DNA of 64,000 bases from Homalodisca vitripennis (lineage: Eukaryota > Arthropoda > Insecta > Hemiptera > Cicadellidae), in the NCBI RefSeq assembly GCF_021130785.1, contig NC_060212.1, forward strand, positions 149,031,001 to 149,095,000. The letters run 5' to 3'. The translations under genes and the position numbers were made by a program. Position 1 is the stretch's first letter. Each line of letters starts with the position of its first letter. This document shows positions 40,890 through 54,139 of this stretch, piece after piece. The notes below the pieces were generated by a model. It saw only the letters and a program-made list of their open reading frames with translations, was not told the origin of the DNA and searched no databases.

Positions 40890-43360
40890 TATATGACTAT
40901 CGTCATAGTCTTCAAAATTTTATGTTGCAATTCTCAAAAAATAATCTTTAATGATATTTACTCTTTGTTCTGAATATTAGATATACTATTACAAAGTCAT
41001 TTTGTTGTAAATATACATTTATATAAAAATATTTTTACATAACATCTCTGTTTATTGTCTGTTGTTTTGTTTTGGAAATTAGCTTTAATTCCTATCAAAT
41101 TAAAATTTCAAGGTGATTCAAATACCATAGTATTTTAATAATTATTGTTTTGTAAATAGGTTTATCCCTTGTAGAGCTCTGAAATTTCACCTCACACTAT
41201 GATATATGTCGTAAGGTATATATGTCGAATAATACGTTTTAAAACTATAAACGAAAATGTGTGATACATAATTAGTGCCAGAAGACTATATGGACTAAGA
41301 TGTACTGTGTTATACGAGGGAAATGCATTCTAATTTGAATATTTTACATGCATTATCCTTATTCTTGTAGAGGTTTTAATACTCTGAATCAGACTATAGT
41401 ATATGCATCGTATGTACTTAAGAAGTTACAAGTGTTACAGTTTTATTATAAATATTAGGTCAGCAATAAAATCTCAAATGTAAAGTCACCTGTAAAGTTA
41501 ATTCCAAAAAGTATCACCTGAATCAATTCGGAGAGTTTGTTCGTTACATTTTACAGTTGACATTTCTCATCTTCAGAGTCGAGCGACTTGATCATGAGAA
41601 AGTCCAGAGCAAACACTGCAGTCACGGACAAAGCAAACAAACCCCGACAAACAGTTTCCCGGGGGACAGTGCTTTGGCTCCTCTCAGTCGTCTACTCCAT
41701 TACAAATGCTTATCAGCTAGCTGTCTATTGTAGTATTATTGTGGACTACAACGTATAGCAAAATAATGAGCAATTTTTATTATAACAAACAAAATAAAAA
41801 TAATATTTTATACACGGGTGTAAATTTTTAGTGTATCTTCCAATTTTGTGTTGTTTACGTAAAGCAAACATCATGTTATTGTTATTTCAATCACCCTGTG
41901 CTCGGGTTTCTTTCATTGAAATGGTTTAAAACTTTTAGTTTAGTATTAAATATGTAATATATTATTTTTCACAGAAAAATTATGCTTCACGATCAGTTTT
42001 ATATTCTTCGGTACTAATTATATTTGATCCTTGCTGAACATAAATATTCTATTGAAATTCTAACCCTTATTCTTGAAATTTATTAATAAAATACATTATA
42101 TATTAATTTGATAAGATTAAAACTGAAAATAATCGGTTGTGAAGAAAACGTTTTTATCTATTATTTTGAAATCGAAAGTTTTACTATTTTTTAGATTCAG
42201 AAATTGTAAAGGTTAGGTTACATCGTTTCTCACTATTTTAAAAATCTACATACAAATTTAAGTGGTATTGGAGCTTTTTAAATGCCCTACAAATTTAGTT
42301 TAATGTTCATAAACCTTGTTGTTAGTTAAATATCATAAACCTCGGTATATATTTCATGACTGGTACATGTTAATATGATATTTTATTATAGTATATTTTA
42401 ATTGTAATGGTTTAGTGGTAAATGTAATAGAATCATGAAATGCTCTGTATTTTGTCTCGGCAGACTGAGACATTTGTATTTTAGTAATTTAATTGAAAGT
42501 ATTATATTACTATCTCACCGGATAGGTGAACATTAACGTAAAACACATTAGGAATATGAGTTATATCTTTATTTCTTTAAGTAATTAACTGAGACCTAAC
42601 TAATAAATAATAAATACTAATAGATAACTAAAAATCCATTAAAGAGTTATCAGTTATCTGTTAAAAGAGTTTATTGTGATACTTAAAGGTATTTTTGAAA
42701 TGCATGAGGGATTATAAATAAAGTAGTCGTTATAATAAACTAATTATGGATGAAATCAATTGGATAGTGCATGAAGCCTTTTCCATTATGTCACCTGACA
42801 GAATTTGGATACATCAATAAGAACGTTCTCCTTGGAGCCGAGCAACGTAGGGTATATCAATTAGAATAAAGTGTTATGTCAACTAACTTTTTTTGAAAAG
42901 TTTTGGGGATGAATTAAAAGCATTTATGCAGTAATATTGTAAAGGAATAACCTTCACCTAAACACCCAGATATATTAGACTGTCGGGACTGAATCTGAGA
43001 TACGTGACGTGTGGCTGTGAAATAGATAACACAGGCCTACAGTGGTTTTGGTGCTGAAGGTTTTAGAGCTGATTTTAAGTTGAATTGGGGTGCTGAATCC
43101 AAATATGAAATCAGTTTTCCCCTAGCTCTAGTTTTTATGATAGCAATATTTCTGTGCTTAGACATTAAAACTTGAACAAGCTAACATGGGTGTATTATGT
43201 GAATAATAAAAAAAACACAAAAATGTTAAAACCTTTATATATTTGTAGAGCCATTTAACCACGAAAACCACAGTAAAGGTTTACAGTACCATTAAACACA
43301 AATACAATTAATTTTTGCGCAGATGAAACTAATTGAAAAGAAGAAAAACAAAAACGTCAT
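40890..43360. other. AT-rich gene-free stretch
   Basis: A GC-richer patch at 41565-41705 (GTTTCCCGGGGGACAG) has no readable frame. Nothing else was recognised. Confidence 0.4.
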
Positions 43361-45063
43361 TCAACACATCGGAAGCTTCTTTTGCGTGACTTTCTTGAGT
43401 GCACTTTGTTTCAAACAGTCTCGTTTTAAGCACCAGCAGTAATCTGCCATCATATGGGTATCCCATCTTCCTTGGTAACGGTCCTCCATTGTTTTGATAT
43501 CCTGGTGAAATCTTTCACCTTTTTCTTCACTTGTGTCGCCCAAATTTTCCGGAAAACAGTCCAAGTGGCTGTGGAGATAGTGGACTTTTATGCTCATGTT
43601 ACATCCCAGTGATTTGAAATTACTGGGCATACTGTTTACGAGCTCAAGATATTTGTCACTTTTTTGATTTCCCAGAAAATTTTTTTATAACATCAACAAA
43701 TGATAGCCAAGCTTTTTTTCGATTTCATTCATTGACTGAACAAAAGCTGGATCTTTTGTAAGTAGTCTTATTTGTGGGCCATCAAAAATTCCAGCTTTAA
43801 GTTTTTCTGTATTTATTTGAGGCAGTTTTCTTCCTATGTAGAGAAAACCATCCGTTTTATTAAGAGCCTTTACAAATTGCTTCATTAGGCCTAACTTAAT
43901 ATGTAGGGGCGGTAAGACGATTTTCTCTCGTTCAACTAAAGTCTCAGCAATAATTTTTTTTTTTTTTGCCCAACAATCAAGTTTTCTCTTTTAGGCAACT
44001 CTTTTTTTTCCAGTGGTTTATTCTGTCCCTACTATCCCAGAGGCATAAGAAACAAGGATATTTTGTGTAGCCACTTTGCTGCCCAAGATGAAAGTTTACC
44101 ATTTTTAGGTCTACACAAATCACCCAGCGGTGTTCCTGGTACTTTATCTTCTGCAAGACCAAAGCTATTGTCTCATATTCTTCTTTCATTTCAGTTGAAT
44201 GAGCAATTGGTATTGAGCCAAATTCGTTACCATTGTGAAGGAGAACACATTTCAAACTACGCTTGGAGCTATCAATAAATAAACGCCAATCGTTAGCGTC
44301 ATATTGTGGGAGTCCCATTTTTTCTAAGAGACCTTTAACGTCTAAACAAAAAGTAAGGATTGCTTTCTTGAGGGAAGAAAGGCACCAGATCTTTTTCCCT
44401 TGTTCGATAAAAAGTAATTTTTTTACCTTGTTCCAGCAAATTCTTGTCATTTAATCTTGAAGCCAGTAGTTCGGATGTTTCTTTCGATAAGTTCAGTTCT
44501 CTAACAAGATCGCTTAGTTCACCTTGATTAACTAGTGGAGGATTTTTTGATACCCCCTCGTAATCACTGTCATCATTAGTGTCAGAAATATGTTCAAAGA
44601 GATCATCTTCGTCCTCGCATATATCTGGTAACTCCTGAAGTATTGGAATCGGTATTTCCTCTGAATAGGATACCGGGCGTTTAGCTGATGGCAAATCAGG
44701 GTATGTCCACTTGTGGCGATTGTTTCGATTGATTCCCGAAACATTTAACAAGCAAAAATAACAGTCGTTAATGTGGTTTTTTTGTTCCCTCCAAACCATT
44801 GGCACGCCAAATTTAAGACTTTTTCTTTTTCCTGTAGTCCACTGCCGTAAGTGTTCTGTACATGTTTTACACACAATATGCGGTGCCCATGTTTTATCTT
44901 GGTCTCCAAGCCGAACACCGAAATATCCAAGAATTGCACGTTTCACAAAGCCTTTAATGTTTTTCCTATTTTCTTTTAACGTATACTCCCCGCAAACGTA
45001 ACAAAACACATCAGGATGATTAACACAGCTTCTTCGACTTGTACTCTTAAAACTTGTTTTCAT
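43361..45063 (-). pseudogene. Multicopy invertebrate gene family member, frameshifted, probably transposon-derived
   Basis: A single-exon gene of about 565 codons starting at 45063. The N-terminus has paired cysteines (FCYVCGEY, VCKTC, CYFCL) suggesting a zinc-binding domain, followed by an acidic linker (DICEDEDDLFEHISDTNDDS). The core has MGLPQYDANDWRLFIDSSKR, VLLHNGNEFGSIPIAHS, WVICVDLKMVNFHLGQQSGY and TKYPCFLCLWDSR; the C-terminus has GERFHQDIKTMEDRYQGRWD and HMMADYCWCLKRD. I recognise these blocks as a highly repeated family in arthropods and cnidarians whose function is unknown to me; high copy number suggests a transposon. Frameshifts lie near 44355 (T-run), 43990 and 43955 (A-runs), 43715 (A-run) and 43665 (A-run). 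Except for these the frame is remarkably intact. TIRs were not found. Confidence 0.8.
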
Positions 45064-45954
45064 GTTAAATCAATAACAAAAGTAAAGCAAGTTTTGAATA
45101 AATACTTTGTTTCACAATAACTCACAATAAGTTTGAGGTTATGTCCAGCTGTTCTGAATGGCTGAGGAGAACCAACGTAACATCAAAGGCCACCAAACTG
45201 AGTCGTGATTCGACAGATAGCACAGTTGGTTTTGAAAACACGTTGGCTTATGAAATAGTAATAAAAATGGAAGTTCATTGATATTTTCTTGTATAATAGT
45301 ATATACTGCAGAGGAAGTGACACGATTAGTTTATTTATAGAATTATAATTTAACTTTGAGTAATGTTTTCCTAAATACATAAAATATTTTTAAAAAATCA
45401 TCAAAGGTTGTATCATATCTAAAAAAGTAAAGCTGATACAAAACAAAATGGTTATAATTTTTTAATTCAGCGCCCCAAACATAGTTTAAATCAGCTGTAA
45501 GATTCCCGGCACCAAAGAAAAACTATTTTTCTGTAGGCCTGTGTAATAAGCAAAACTGTTGTGAAAACAGTAGATGACTCTCCACTATATATAAGTGAAT
45601 ATTAACAGAGCAGCCATTACACACACATTCTACTGAGCTACTTGAAACTATACAGACAGTTTTGCTTAAGGAAATTGATTTCTCCTCAACTGTAAAAATA
45701 AATGTTTGCATTTTTATTATATTAAAAATTAATCTTCAAAACAATTTACGTTACTGCTGGAAGAATAATATACAAGTAGCATATTTTTATTATGTTAAAA
45801 AGATATTAAGCCACAGTTCCGAGAACATATAAAAACGATACATAAATTAATACCGGATTCTAAACTAGCTTAGTGTGTTGCAAGTGTATAGCTGTTGTGT
45901 ATGTGTTGTGTATAGCTAGTTTTTGTGTATGCTTTAGCTTGTGTCAGGGTTTTT
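45064..45954. other. No supported gene
   Basis: A short piece near 45815-45870 reads like a retroelement tail (FREHIKTIHKLIPDSKLA) and may belong to the hammerhead-like end that follows. The rest shows nothing. Confidence 0.35.
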
Positions 45955-45996
45955 ACCCTTGAAGAAGTGGATATATACCAATCTCGAAACGTAATT
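45955..45996 (+). ncRNA. Hammerhead-like motif, retroelement 3' end relic
   Basis: TTGAAGA, a TGG-ATATATA-CCA helix-II-like hairpin, then CTCGAAACGTAA. This is the TGAAGAAG...CGAAACGT arrangement seen at ends of Penelope-like and related elements, with the GAAAC part intact. The first C of CUGA is replaced by U. The readable tail just upstream suggests this is the 3' end of a decayed retroelement. Confidence 0.42.
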
Positions 45997-46717
45997 TTCT
46001 AATTTTATAACATTTAACAATGATAAATATCCCTTTTAATAAATGTATTGTGAAATAACTTACATTTATATGTAAATTAACTATTATAAAATAATACACA
46101 AAGTAAGACACAATGCGTATCAGTGTGGTATTATGACAAAAAAAATGTTAAAAGATACATTAAAATGTTTTAAAGAAAAGAATCAATCACTCACCTTTTC
46201 AATACAAGAGTGGAAAATGTTTAACTAATTATTAATTTATAAATTAAATTGTTTAGGCAAGTAAACGTATTTCCATTTAGTTTTTTTATAGGATTTTCAA
46301 ACATTTATTAAATCAAGGAAATTAGCATTTATTATCTTTTACAATCATTATATTCAGGAACATTCAGGAACGAAAATGGCAAATTATTTATGAAGTAAGC
46401 AGAACATAAGAAAAAAAGTATGCATCATGTGATAATTTCACCTAGAACTCTCTGTTCTATCAATTGTAGTATTGTAATAATTGTAGTAAATTATTGTTGC
46501 ATTAAGTAATTATATTCTGCCATATATTTGCCATCCGTAAATGTGTTTAGGGAGTTATTGGTTATTTCTCTGATCATCTAAAGAAACTACACGATAAAAT
46601 AGGATTTAATGAGCGAGATTTCAATGTAAAAGAATTATATAGGAGAAATGTTTTGTAGAAGGTTTTTCTATTAATAAATGTGCTTTTGGATCTGGTTATG
46701 ATACATTTTCATGTGTA
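45997..46717. other. No feature seen
   Basis: AT-rich; nothing recognised. Confidence 0.4.
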
Positions 46718-47506
46718 GGTACAGGGTGACCAATTAATGTATTAAATAAATTTAAAACCATATGAATTATCATCATTTTAATATATTTTAATACATGTAT
46801 TTTTTAACAATATAAATATAATATGTAGTTGGTATAGATATCAGTTTCTACTTGTACTAAAGTTTCGTTAAGTACATTCTAAGGCATAATAATGACCTCA
46901 CAACCGATGTACTCAAATGTATTATTAAATGTACATTACCATTTACCATTAAATGTGATGTTTATAACTACAGTACAGTCTTAACTTTGTTCAACTAAAA
47001 CAGATATCGTTTAAAGATGCCAATCCCATTTTTAGCCTTATTCTACCCGTCTTGATGAACTGACCTTTGCACAGGAATCTTGTCAAACGGAGAAAGGAGA
47101 ACTGGTACAGAAGAATGTCATCAGTATGATAAAAAGTGCAATCTCGCCCATGTAACGAACTTGCATGATCTGCAATGCAAATTTTACATTACGACTCTTA
47201 GACTGCTCGACTCACAGCTCTTAAGTCTTAATTGACTGTTACAATGTAATAATATTTACTGTAAACACAGAATTAACGGTTGTAGTGGCAAATGAGTTTC
47301 GCGTTATTACTATCGGCATAATGAACAAAACAATATAATGTTTCATGAGTGAACAATAAAAATTAAGTTATAGAACATTAAAAATGAGGTTAATTTTCTC
47401 GCATGGAGTAATTTTTCCTTGTTTTACATGTGTGCTGGGCGTCACCTGGTCGTGTTGTAACCCTGAGTTAACCTCGTGTTGGTCAACGACTGACTTCATC
47501 TATGGA
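46718..47506 (+). repeat. Long direct repeat, copy 1
   Basis: 789 bases nearly identical (about 98-99 percent by eye, with about eight small differences) to 63211-64000. Starts GGTACAGGGTGACCAATTAA. A TA directly before CAGGGTGAC resembles the tip of a Tc1/mariner-type element, but no inverted end was found downstream. There is no open frame, so it is a nonautonomous repeat of unknown class. The right limit is set only by the end of the window in copy 2. Confidence 0.93.
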
Positions 47507-49339
47507 TAATGCGATAACACTATGGATATTCATGAGGCATTGAAAACTACTGTACGGGACGGGTTTGGTGCTGTACTAAGCTGATCTGAACACAGAACTC
47601 TCAGATAAACTATCAGGCGCAGATAACGCTGAAAGTCATAGATAACAAGAAGTTACACAGTACACAAATTTAACCAAAACGTGTTGAATTTATTTCAATT
47701 ATTAAAAAACATATTTATTTGTGATTTTGATCCTTAAAACTATAAAACTTTTTGTTCAGGATGACGAGTAGAATACGATAAAACTGTTGAAAATTTGACA
47801 AGCTACTCTAGCCATTAGCGTCACTAGTGCCTTATACGCTCTATTGTCATTCTAAAGCTTTTAAAACATACATGACATTTTAAATTCCTAATCACATCAT
47901 CCTTCCTTCAGAGGAATATATGTACGATTGTAATTTATTTCATAATTAATTTGTTGAGTACCAAAAAAATAATAATATATGTACCAAAACTATGTATTGT
48001 TGCTAAATTAAAATAAAAAAAACTTTAAAAATAAAAGTCACAAACTATAAGTATCATAAGCACGAGGGTTACTTTGCAGAAGTTGATATTACAGAAATTG
48101 TAACCATTATGGTTCGGTCTACAGACATTTCGACCAAAAATATTTCTCCAAAGTATTGCAAAGTTTTGGTACATCATATATTAGTCATAATATGTTTACC
48201 TGTTAATCACTGAAGTCAACCACTTAACCAGTAAATTATACTAATGAAAGATACCTGCTTCAAAATATTGTTGCTCCTCCGCTTTCTCAGTTAATGACCT
48301 AATTCATTAACTAATGTACCCATCGATAGAGTTCATACGCAACTTCACAAATCATTGCATATTACTGTCATGACATGTTTAAAATACTAAACTCCGATGT
48401 CTGCTCTCTCGTATGTTTGTAAACCTGTGTCTCAAATTTCAAATCTGAAAATTGCTGTATTTTACAGGTTAATATTTTTTCTTAAATTGACAAATGGCAC
48501 TTGAGTATCATAATGTATATTTGTTACTTAGCTAAAATGTATTGGAATCGGCCACATTTATCAACTACTAGAACTAAACTTTTCTTACCAAAGCGTTAGC
48601 ACTAATCTAAATTCTCACATGATATCTCAAAAATAAACTAAGCAACAAACATTAATTTTTTTTTTTTTTATATCGATGTTGCCTCAATTTATTTTTTATT
48701 TGTCGGTCTGTTTTGGCAGAATATTGTGAGAACTGACTAAGCTGTGGAACAGAAGTTTGTTCCACACACTTATTTACAGTTTGAAAATAACTGTATTTCG
48801 GTAAATCAAAGATCAAGATTTCAATCTACATTGCTACATAGACAACATAACATTTGATAAGGATCATAACCTTCCATGAAGGATCGTTGCCATAAGCAAA
48901 GAATATATTTCATGTCGAGAGTAAATTAAGGTATACACTTGAAATATTGCTTATTTGCTATCACTAGTTCTGGCAAACTTTAGTTTCTGTCAGTCTATCT
49001 GCTCGTGTGTTTGTTACCACTAGATATATCTAGACCGTATTTAACTATGCGGATGTAGTTTTTGTATAAAACTACTTAATTCATTCCCACAAATCATGTT
49101 TAAAGTAAGCAAAATTGATTAGATTACATTATTTGTTTTTGAAAGCCATAATATCACCAATTAACAGCATGTATTTTCTTAGCTTTTTACTTTTTACTCA
49201 TGACTTCTATTTTTAAATGCTCTGTATTTTAATTGTCATAAAAAATAACTGTAGTCTCGACTATGGAAACTATTATTCCAGGATTTTTAAATATGGGGTA
49301 AAAACAGTGTGACAGTTACAGGTTCGTATACAGCATATT
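47507..49339. other. No feature seen
   Basis: AT-rich; copy 1 of the long repeat may continue into the first part. No gene is supported. Confidence 0.4.
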
Positions 49340-50640
49340 TCGTTGCAAGCTTATGTGAAAGATATTGTACGAAAATAGGTAGAGATATTGCTATTTACTC
49401 GCACTAAGTTCGATAAAGTCTTACAAATAGAACAGCATACTGAAACAGGCTAATCTGTGGTAGCTAGAGCTTTTCAAATAAAATAAAATGGAAGAAAAAT
49501 TTAAACTTAGGTCTTAACAGAATTATACATATACAATATTGTATTTGTACTTATTTACGGTTAACAAATTTATATGAAAGTTTACATGGCTGAATCGATG
49601 CACAAACAATAAAACACTTAACAGTGATAATTATTACCGTTATAGAGATACTAAGCAGTTTTCATTACCACCGTTCTGAACATTGCTTTTGTTCTGTAAT
49701 ACACAGTAATATTAGCAGGAGAATGGAAGACGAAGTTAGACCATATTATTTACGGAAGTTACCAGACAATAGATCAAAACAGGACTTTGTCTTGATTAAG
49801 TCTTTGTCTCAGACCACAATATTGTCACATTTAACTTTGTCTCTGGAGTCTTTTAATAATATAACCTTCTTTCAAAAGTGTATCCTCTTTGGTTTACTAA
49901 AATAAACTAAAGCAGATCCATTTCTAAATTAGATCTCATGAAAATTGGTGTACAAAATTGAATGCTTTCTTTGCGACGATTTTGTTCGTTTGTTTCAATA
50001 GTTTCTTCTGGTCAACTTAACCAGATAGTCCTTTTCCTTAACTAATCTTCCCGTTCAACAGCAACTAGTTCATATAATTCATTGGTAAAACACAATGCCA
50101 ACTTATGAACATAGTCAACATCATTATTTCATTTACGTTAAACCCAAGAAACCTTATCCTGCTCTTATCTTAAACCCCTGATATGTGTATCTCCATGATA
50201 TGCGTATTTTTTCGGTAATTTAGAAACCCTTCTGTTACTTATCCACACCACATTGGTAACTTTTTTCATTATATTGATATTTTATCCCCCCTTCAAGAAA
50301 CATCAATGCTCTACCAACCAAATAGCGGAATTATTAAACTTCCAAGCTTAATTTCTGCTCCAAGCGACGTACTGGATAAATTAAAACCGCTACCGTACTG
50401 AACTTATCCCTTGTTATTCTATTAAACAATATTTACGTGATGTTCATCTTTATTAATTAGTTAAAATACTGAAATAAATTAAACAAACGTACTAATGTAA
50501 ATAATAAATTAAAAACATACCATATTATCATTTTTAATGGAGCTATGAGCGCACAAACGGCAAGATAATATCCCTCGGGAAATATATGATTCGATATTTT
50601 CTTTGTCCATAGCTGTTGTCATGGGCAAATTTTAAATAAC
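49340..50640 (+). repeat. Old segmental duplication B, copy 1
   Basis: Collinear with 55510-56900: GAAAGATATT.T.CGA.AATAGG, then TTGATTAAGTCTTT.TCTCAGA, GTACAAAATT.A, TTGC.ACGA.T.TGTT.GTTTGTTT, TTTCTTCTG and TTAACC.GATAG, and GAGC.CAAA.GGCA..A. Copy 2 has an extra AT-rich insertion near 56010-56080. About 70-75 percent identity; no conserved frame. Confidence 0.72.
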
Positions 50641-51144
50641 CTATGTAAAACTTTAAGTATAAAAATTAAAGTATCTCTTCATTTTAACTTGCCTTTTCTT
50701 ATTAGTAAACCTGTTTATTTTCAATTACTAATTTATAATTTTACATACGTAAATATTTTGAAATTTCCAAATTAGACATTACCATTATGTATAAAAAGTT
50801 GACATAATTACGTTAAACGAATGTTTAAGAGTTAAACTAATTAATCAATCTAGATATTCTATATATGATTCAGTAGAATGAAAAATTGTTAAGTACAATA
50901 GTTAAAATAACATTTATTAATCCACGTGAGTCACTCTTAAACTTTCGCACACATGCTTATTCTATTGTTTGAAATACGAACGATAGGTGATTGATTGGAC
51001 AATAAGTAATTTAATGCTACGTGTTTGGTGTTTGATTACTAATTTATTTGTTTATTAATGGATTAACCATTTTAACAATTAGACAACATTTTTAATCATT
51101 TCTAGTATCAAGAATACACATGCAATAAAAAAAGTTTATAGTAG

Positions 51145-51146
<2 letters not shown>

Positions 51147-51185
<39 letters not shown>
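51147..51185. repeat. (CA)n microsatellite
   Basis: About 19 CA units. Confidence 0.96.
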
Positions 51186-51187
<2 letters not shown>

Positions 51188-51334
51188 TGAGATGAATATT
51201 TACTAATTGAACAGTATAACGACTAAAAGTTATAAAACATCTGAAAATTAAATGTGAATATAAAGCTAATGCTATATTTGTACAGAGCACTGAAGCACAG
51301 CATAAAAAATACAAATTATGAATAAATACAATTA

Positions 51335-51575
51335 TGAAATATACAAATTACAACGAAAACTAAGTTAGACCCAGATATATTGCGTATATCAGTATATTTA
51401 TATCAGTTTGTTATATTTTCTCTCATATTTGTACAGGAGAAATGAGTTTAACTAAGTGGACATGATTTATACACTCACGTTTGGTATGGCATATCGGAAA
51501 AATCTTGCTAGCACAGTTATTGCATTCAGAAATTATGGTAGTGTAGTGACCGTGTTCACCAGTATCGGTTTTCCT
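51335..51575 (+). repeat. Dispersed repeat, copy 1 (pair with 53318-53550)
   Basis: Shares AACTAAGTTA.ACCCAGATAT, ACACTCACGTTTGGTATGG and TTGCATTCAGAAATTATGG with 53318-53550 at close to 88 percent identity, on the same strand about 2 kb apart. No confident coding content. Confidence 0.82.
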
Positions 51576-51599
51576 GTACGATGTTTAATGGCTGAGCAA

Positions 51600-52880
51600 A
51601 CTATTCCACTTCTAAGTATTGACTAACCACTATATGTGAACAACTTAAATAGAAAGAATTTTCACAACAAACAAGCACCATTATACAAATATTAATTATA
51701 TTTTGGTTATTTATATGACACAATATTAGTACTAAGTTTAGATAAAGATAATAAGTAATTACAATTTTGTTACAAGTTATCAAATTCTTATCCAAGAATT
51801 TTTATATTTTTTCAGTCTATTTTATAAAAAAGACTGAAAAAAGAGAATATAAAAGAGAATCTTATAATTAAGTTTGATTGCTGGAATAGTCTTGTTTTGA
51901 AAGCAGTTTCGCAGTTCTACGTAAGTATTTTTTTTTCCTGTAAAACTCAACTAGAGCAATACCTTAGATTGGAAGTACCTTAAATGGATTGGAAGAGGTG
52001 CTCTTTGATCGCAGAGGGAAACAACCACAGTTATATAATATTTTCTTGATCGGGACAACAAGGAAAACTCAATTGAAATAATATAAATCCATGAGACCGC
52101 AAATGAGTTCAAATGGCCGTTCAAGTAAATACTATTTTCCCTAAGTATATGTTTTAACTGAGGCATTGAAAATCTAATCATTAAATCCAAAAATGCATCT
52201 AATGTGTAAAATCTTTTATAATGTTCATGTACAATTTCGCTTAAACTTTGATCTTCTCAACCTTTTATATACCATTTATCCATTTAGAATCATCATTCAG
52301 ACTGAGGATACTCTCATTCATAGGACACTCAATATGTACTGACAAGTAAGCACTAGCACTATATCTGGTTAACCATGGACATAAGTGTTTTTACTAAGAA
52401 TGCCGCGTTCTTCAATTTTGGAAATCCGTGAGTAGTTACTAGCTATAAAATATAATCGTCTCCTCTGAAGAATGAGTTCTACAAACGTGTGTTTCCCCGA
52501 ACATAACTTGCTTCTATTACTTGCGACAATGAGGCTGCAGATCACAAGGATACCTGTGAGGACAGGATCCAAAGTTCTTAAACACAATTTTACAGCCTTT
52601 CTCTTAGTTGTCTTTTTAAGAAACTCATCTAATGCTGCTAGATTGACACCTGCTCACTTTATGAACTACTTATGTTAATTTATTTGATTACATTTACTAT
52701 AAATTTAGCAAATCATTTAATTAATTAAATTCAACGGATTTGGTCAGATCCTCATTTCGAAATGAAGCCCTTTTCAGTCAGGTTTACGTTTCATCTAAAT
52801 AGCATCACATGATAAAAACAGGCGTATTTAACTTCGAATTTTTTTTATCCTATGACTGCAGTGGTTTAAAAGTGCTCTAT
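51600..52880 (+). repeat. Old segmental duplication A, copy 2
   Basis: Partner of 30570-32000, same strand and order, with shared CAGATCACAAGG, GAGTTCTACAAAC, AATCTAATCATTAAAT and TAGCATCACATGATAAA. Copy 2 is slightly shorter. Confidence 0.75.
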
Positions 52881-53266
52881 TAGAATAAATTATAAAACCC
52901 ACTTTTATAAAAACAACGCATAATAATTGATTCGGTGTAAACTAAAACTAATTTGAATGTATAATATCATTTTGAAATAAATACATAGCTAGCCGTTTTA
53001 TTTGCATTTTAAACTAGTTTATATCTTTATAATTTTTTTAGTGAAGTTATTTAATACTAAATGCACCATTTTAGTAATACTTACGTAGCTTTAAAAAGCG
53101 TAAAACTCACAGAAATTTCCAAGTAACTGCCAGTATATTAGAAAACTATGATGTGAAACAGTATTTTAGCGATTTAAAAATCAGTATAACATATTTTTAT
53201 AACTTCCTTTTTAATAATACTATGTGTGGTGGATAAATGACAAGCATTTTTAACGGAGCTTGTTAT

Positions 53267-53270
<4 letters not shown>

Positions 53271-53322
<52 letters not shown>
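53271..53322. repeat. (TA)n microsatellite
   Basis: About 26 AT units, directly before the second copy of the 51335 repeat. Confidence 0.96.
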
Positions 53323-53324
<2 letters not shown>

Positions 53325-53550
53325 CGAAAACAAGGAAAACTAAGTTAAACCCAGATATATTGTGTATACCAGAATATTTATATAAGTTTGTTATATGTTC
53401 TATAATATTTTTACGGGTGAAATGAGTTCAATTTAGTGGATATGATTTACACACTCACGTTTGGTATGGTATATTGGAAAAATCTTGCTAGCGTAGTTAT
53501 TGCATTCAGAAATTATGGTAGTGTAATGACCAAGTTCACTAGTATCAGTT
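53318..53550 (+). repeat. Dispersed repeat, copy 2
   Basis: Partner of 51335-51575. It runs directly into the left arm of the fold-back repeat at 53565, so the two may belong to one larger element. Confidence 0.82.
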
Positions 53551-53564
53551 TTGCACAAGTGTAC

Positions 53565-53715
53565 TACCATTTGCACAAGTATCCACGAGGGAGTAAACCC
53601 ACTAACCTTATCCAAACAGAATGTAATTAAAACGGACGGAAAGTAATAGATTTATGTGGTTTATATATCAGTAAGTACAGACTTTTCAGCTTATTCAACC
53701 ACCGAAAGTCACGTC

Positions 53716-53775
<60 letters not shown>

Positions 53776-54139
53776 CATAACAAAGATTTAGGTGCATATA
53801 TGTCATACCCTTAGGATGTCGCTCTTTTTATGTGGTAATAACACAATTCTAACAATTATAGCACGGGAGATTCTGATTTCGATAACACACTATAACAGTA
53901 GTAGATATAAATATAATTTGCCTCTATTCCAATAGACAATATAAACAACTTATATTAATGTTTATTAAACCTTTCATAAATTTTAAACTACCAGATAAGA
54001 CGTTCGGAGATTAAATAAGCTGAAAATTCCGTACTTACTGATATATAAACCACATAAATCTATTACTTTCCGTCCGTTTTAATTATATTCTGTTTGGATA
54101 AGTGGGTTTACTTCCTCGTGGATACTTGCGCAAATGGTA
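53565..54139. repeat. Fold-back (inverted) repeat with (TA)n in the loop
   Basis: The left arm 53565-53695 (131 bases) and right arm 54014-54139 (126 bases) are reverse complements at about 95 percent identity, apart from a 5-base deletion near the TATCCAAACAGAAT segment. The loop of about 318 bases includes a TA tract (53720-53767). The arms contain TTAAAACGGACGGAAAGTAA and TTTATGTGGTTTATATATCA. It is consistent with a fold-back transposon or with two head-to-head copies of one repeat. Confidence 0.9.
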
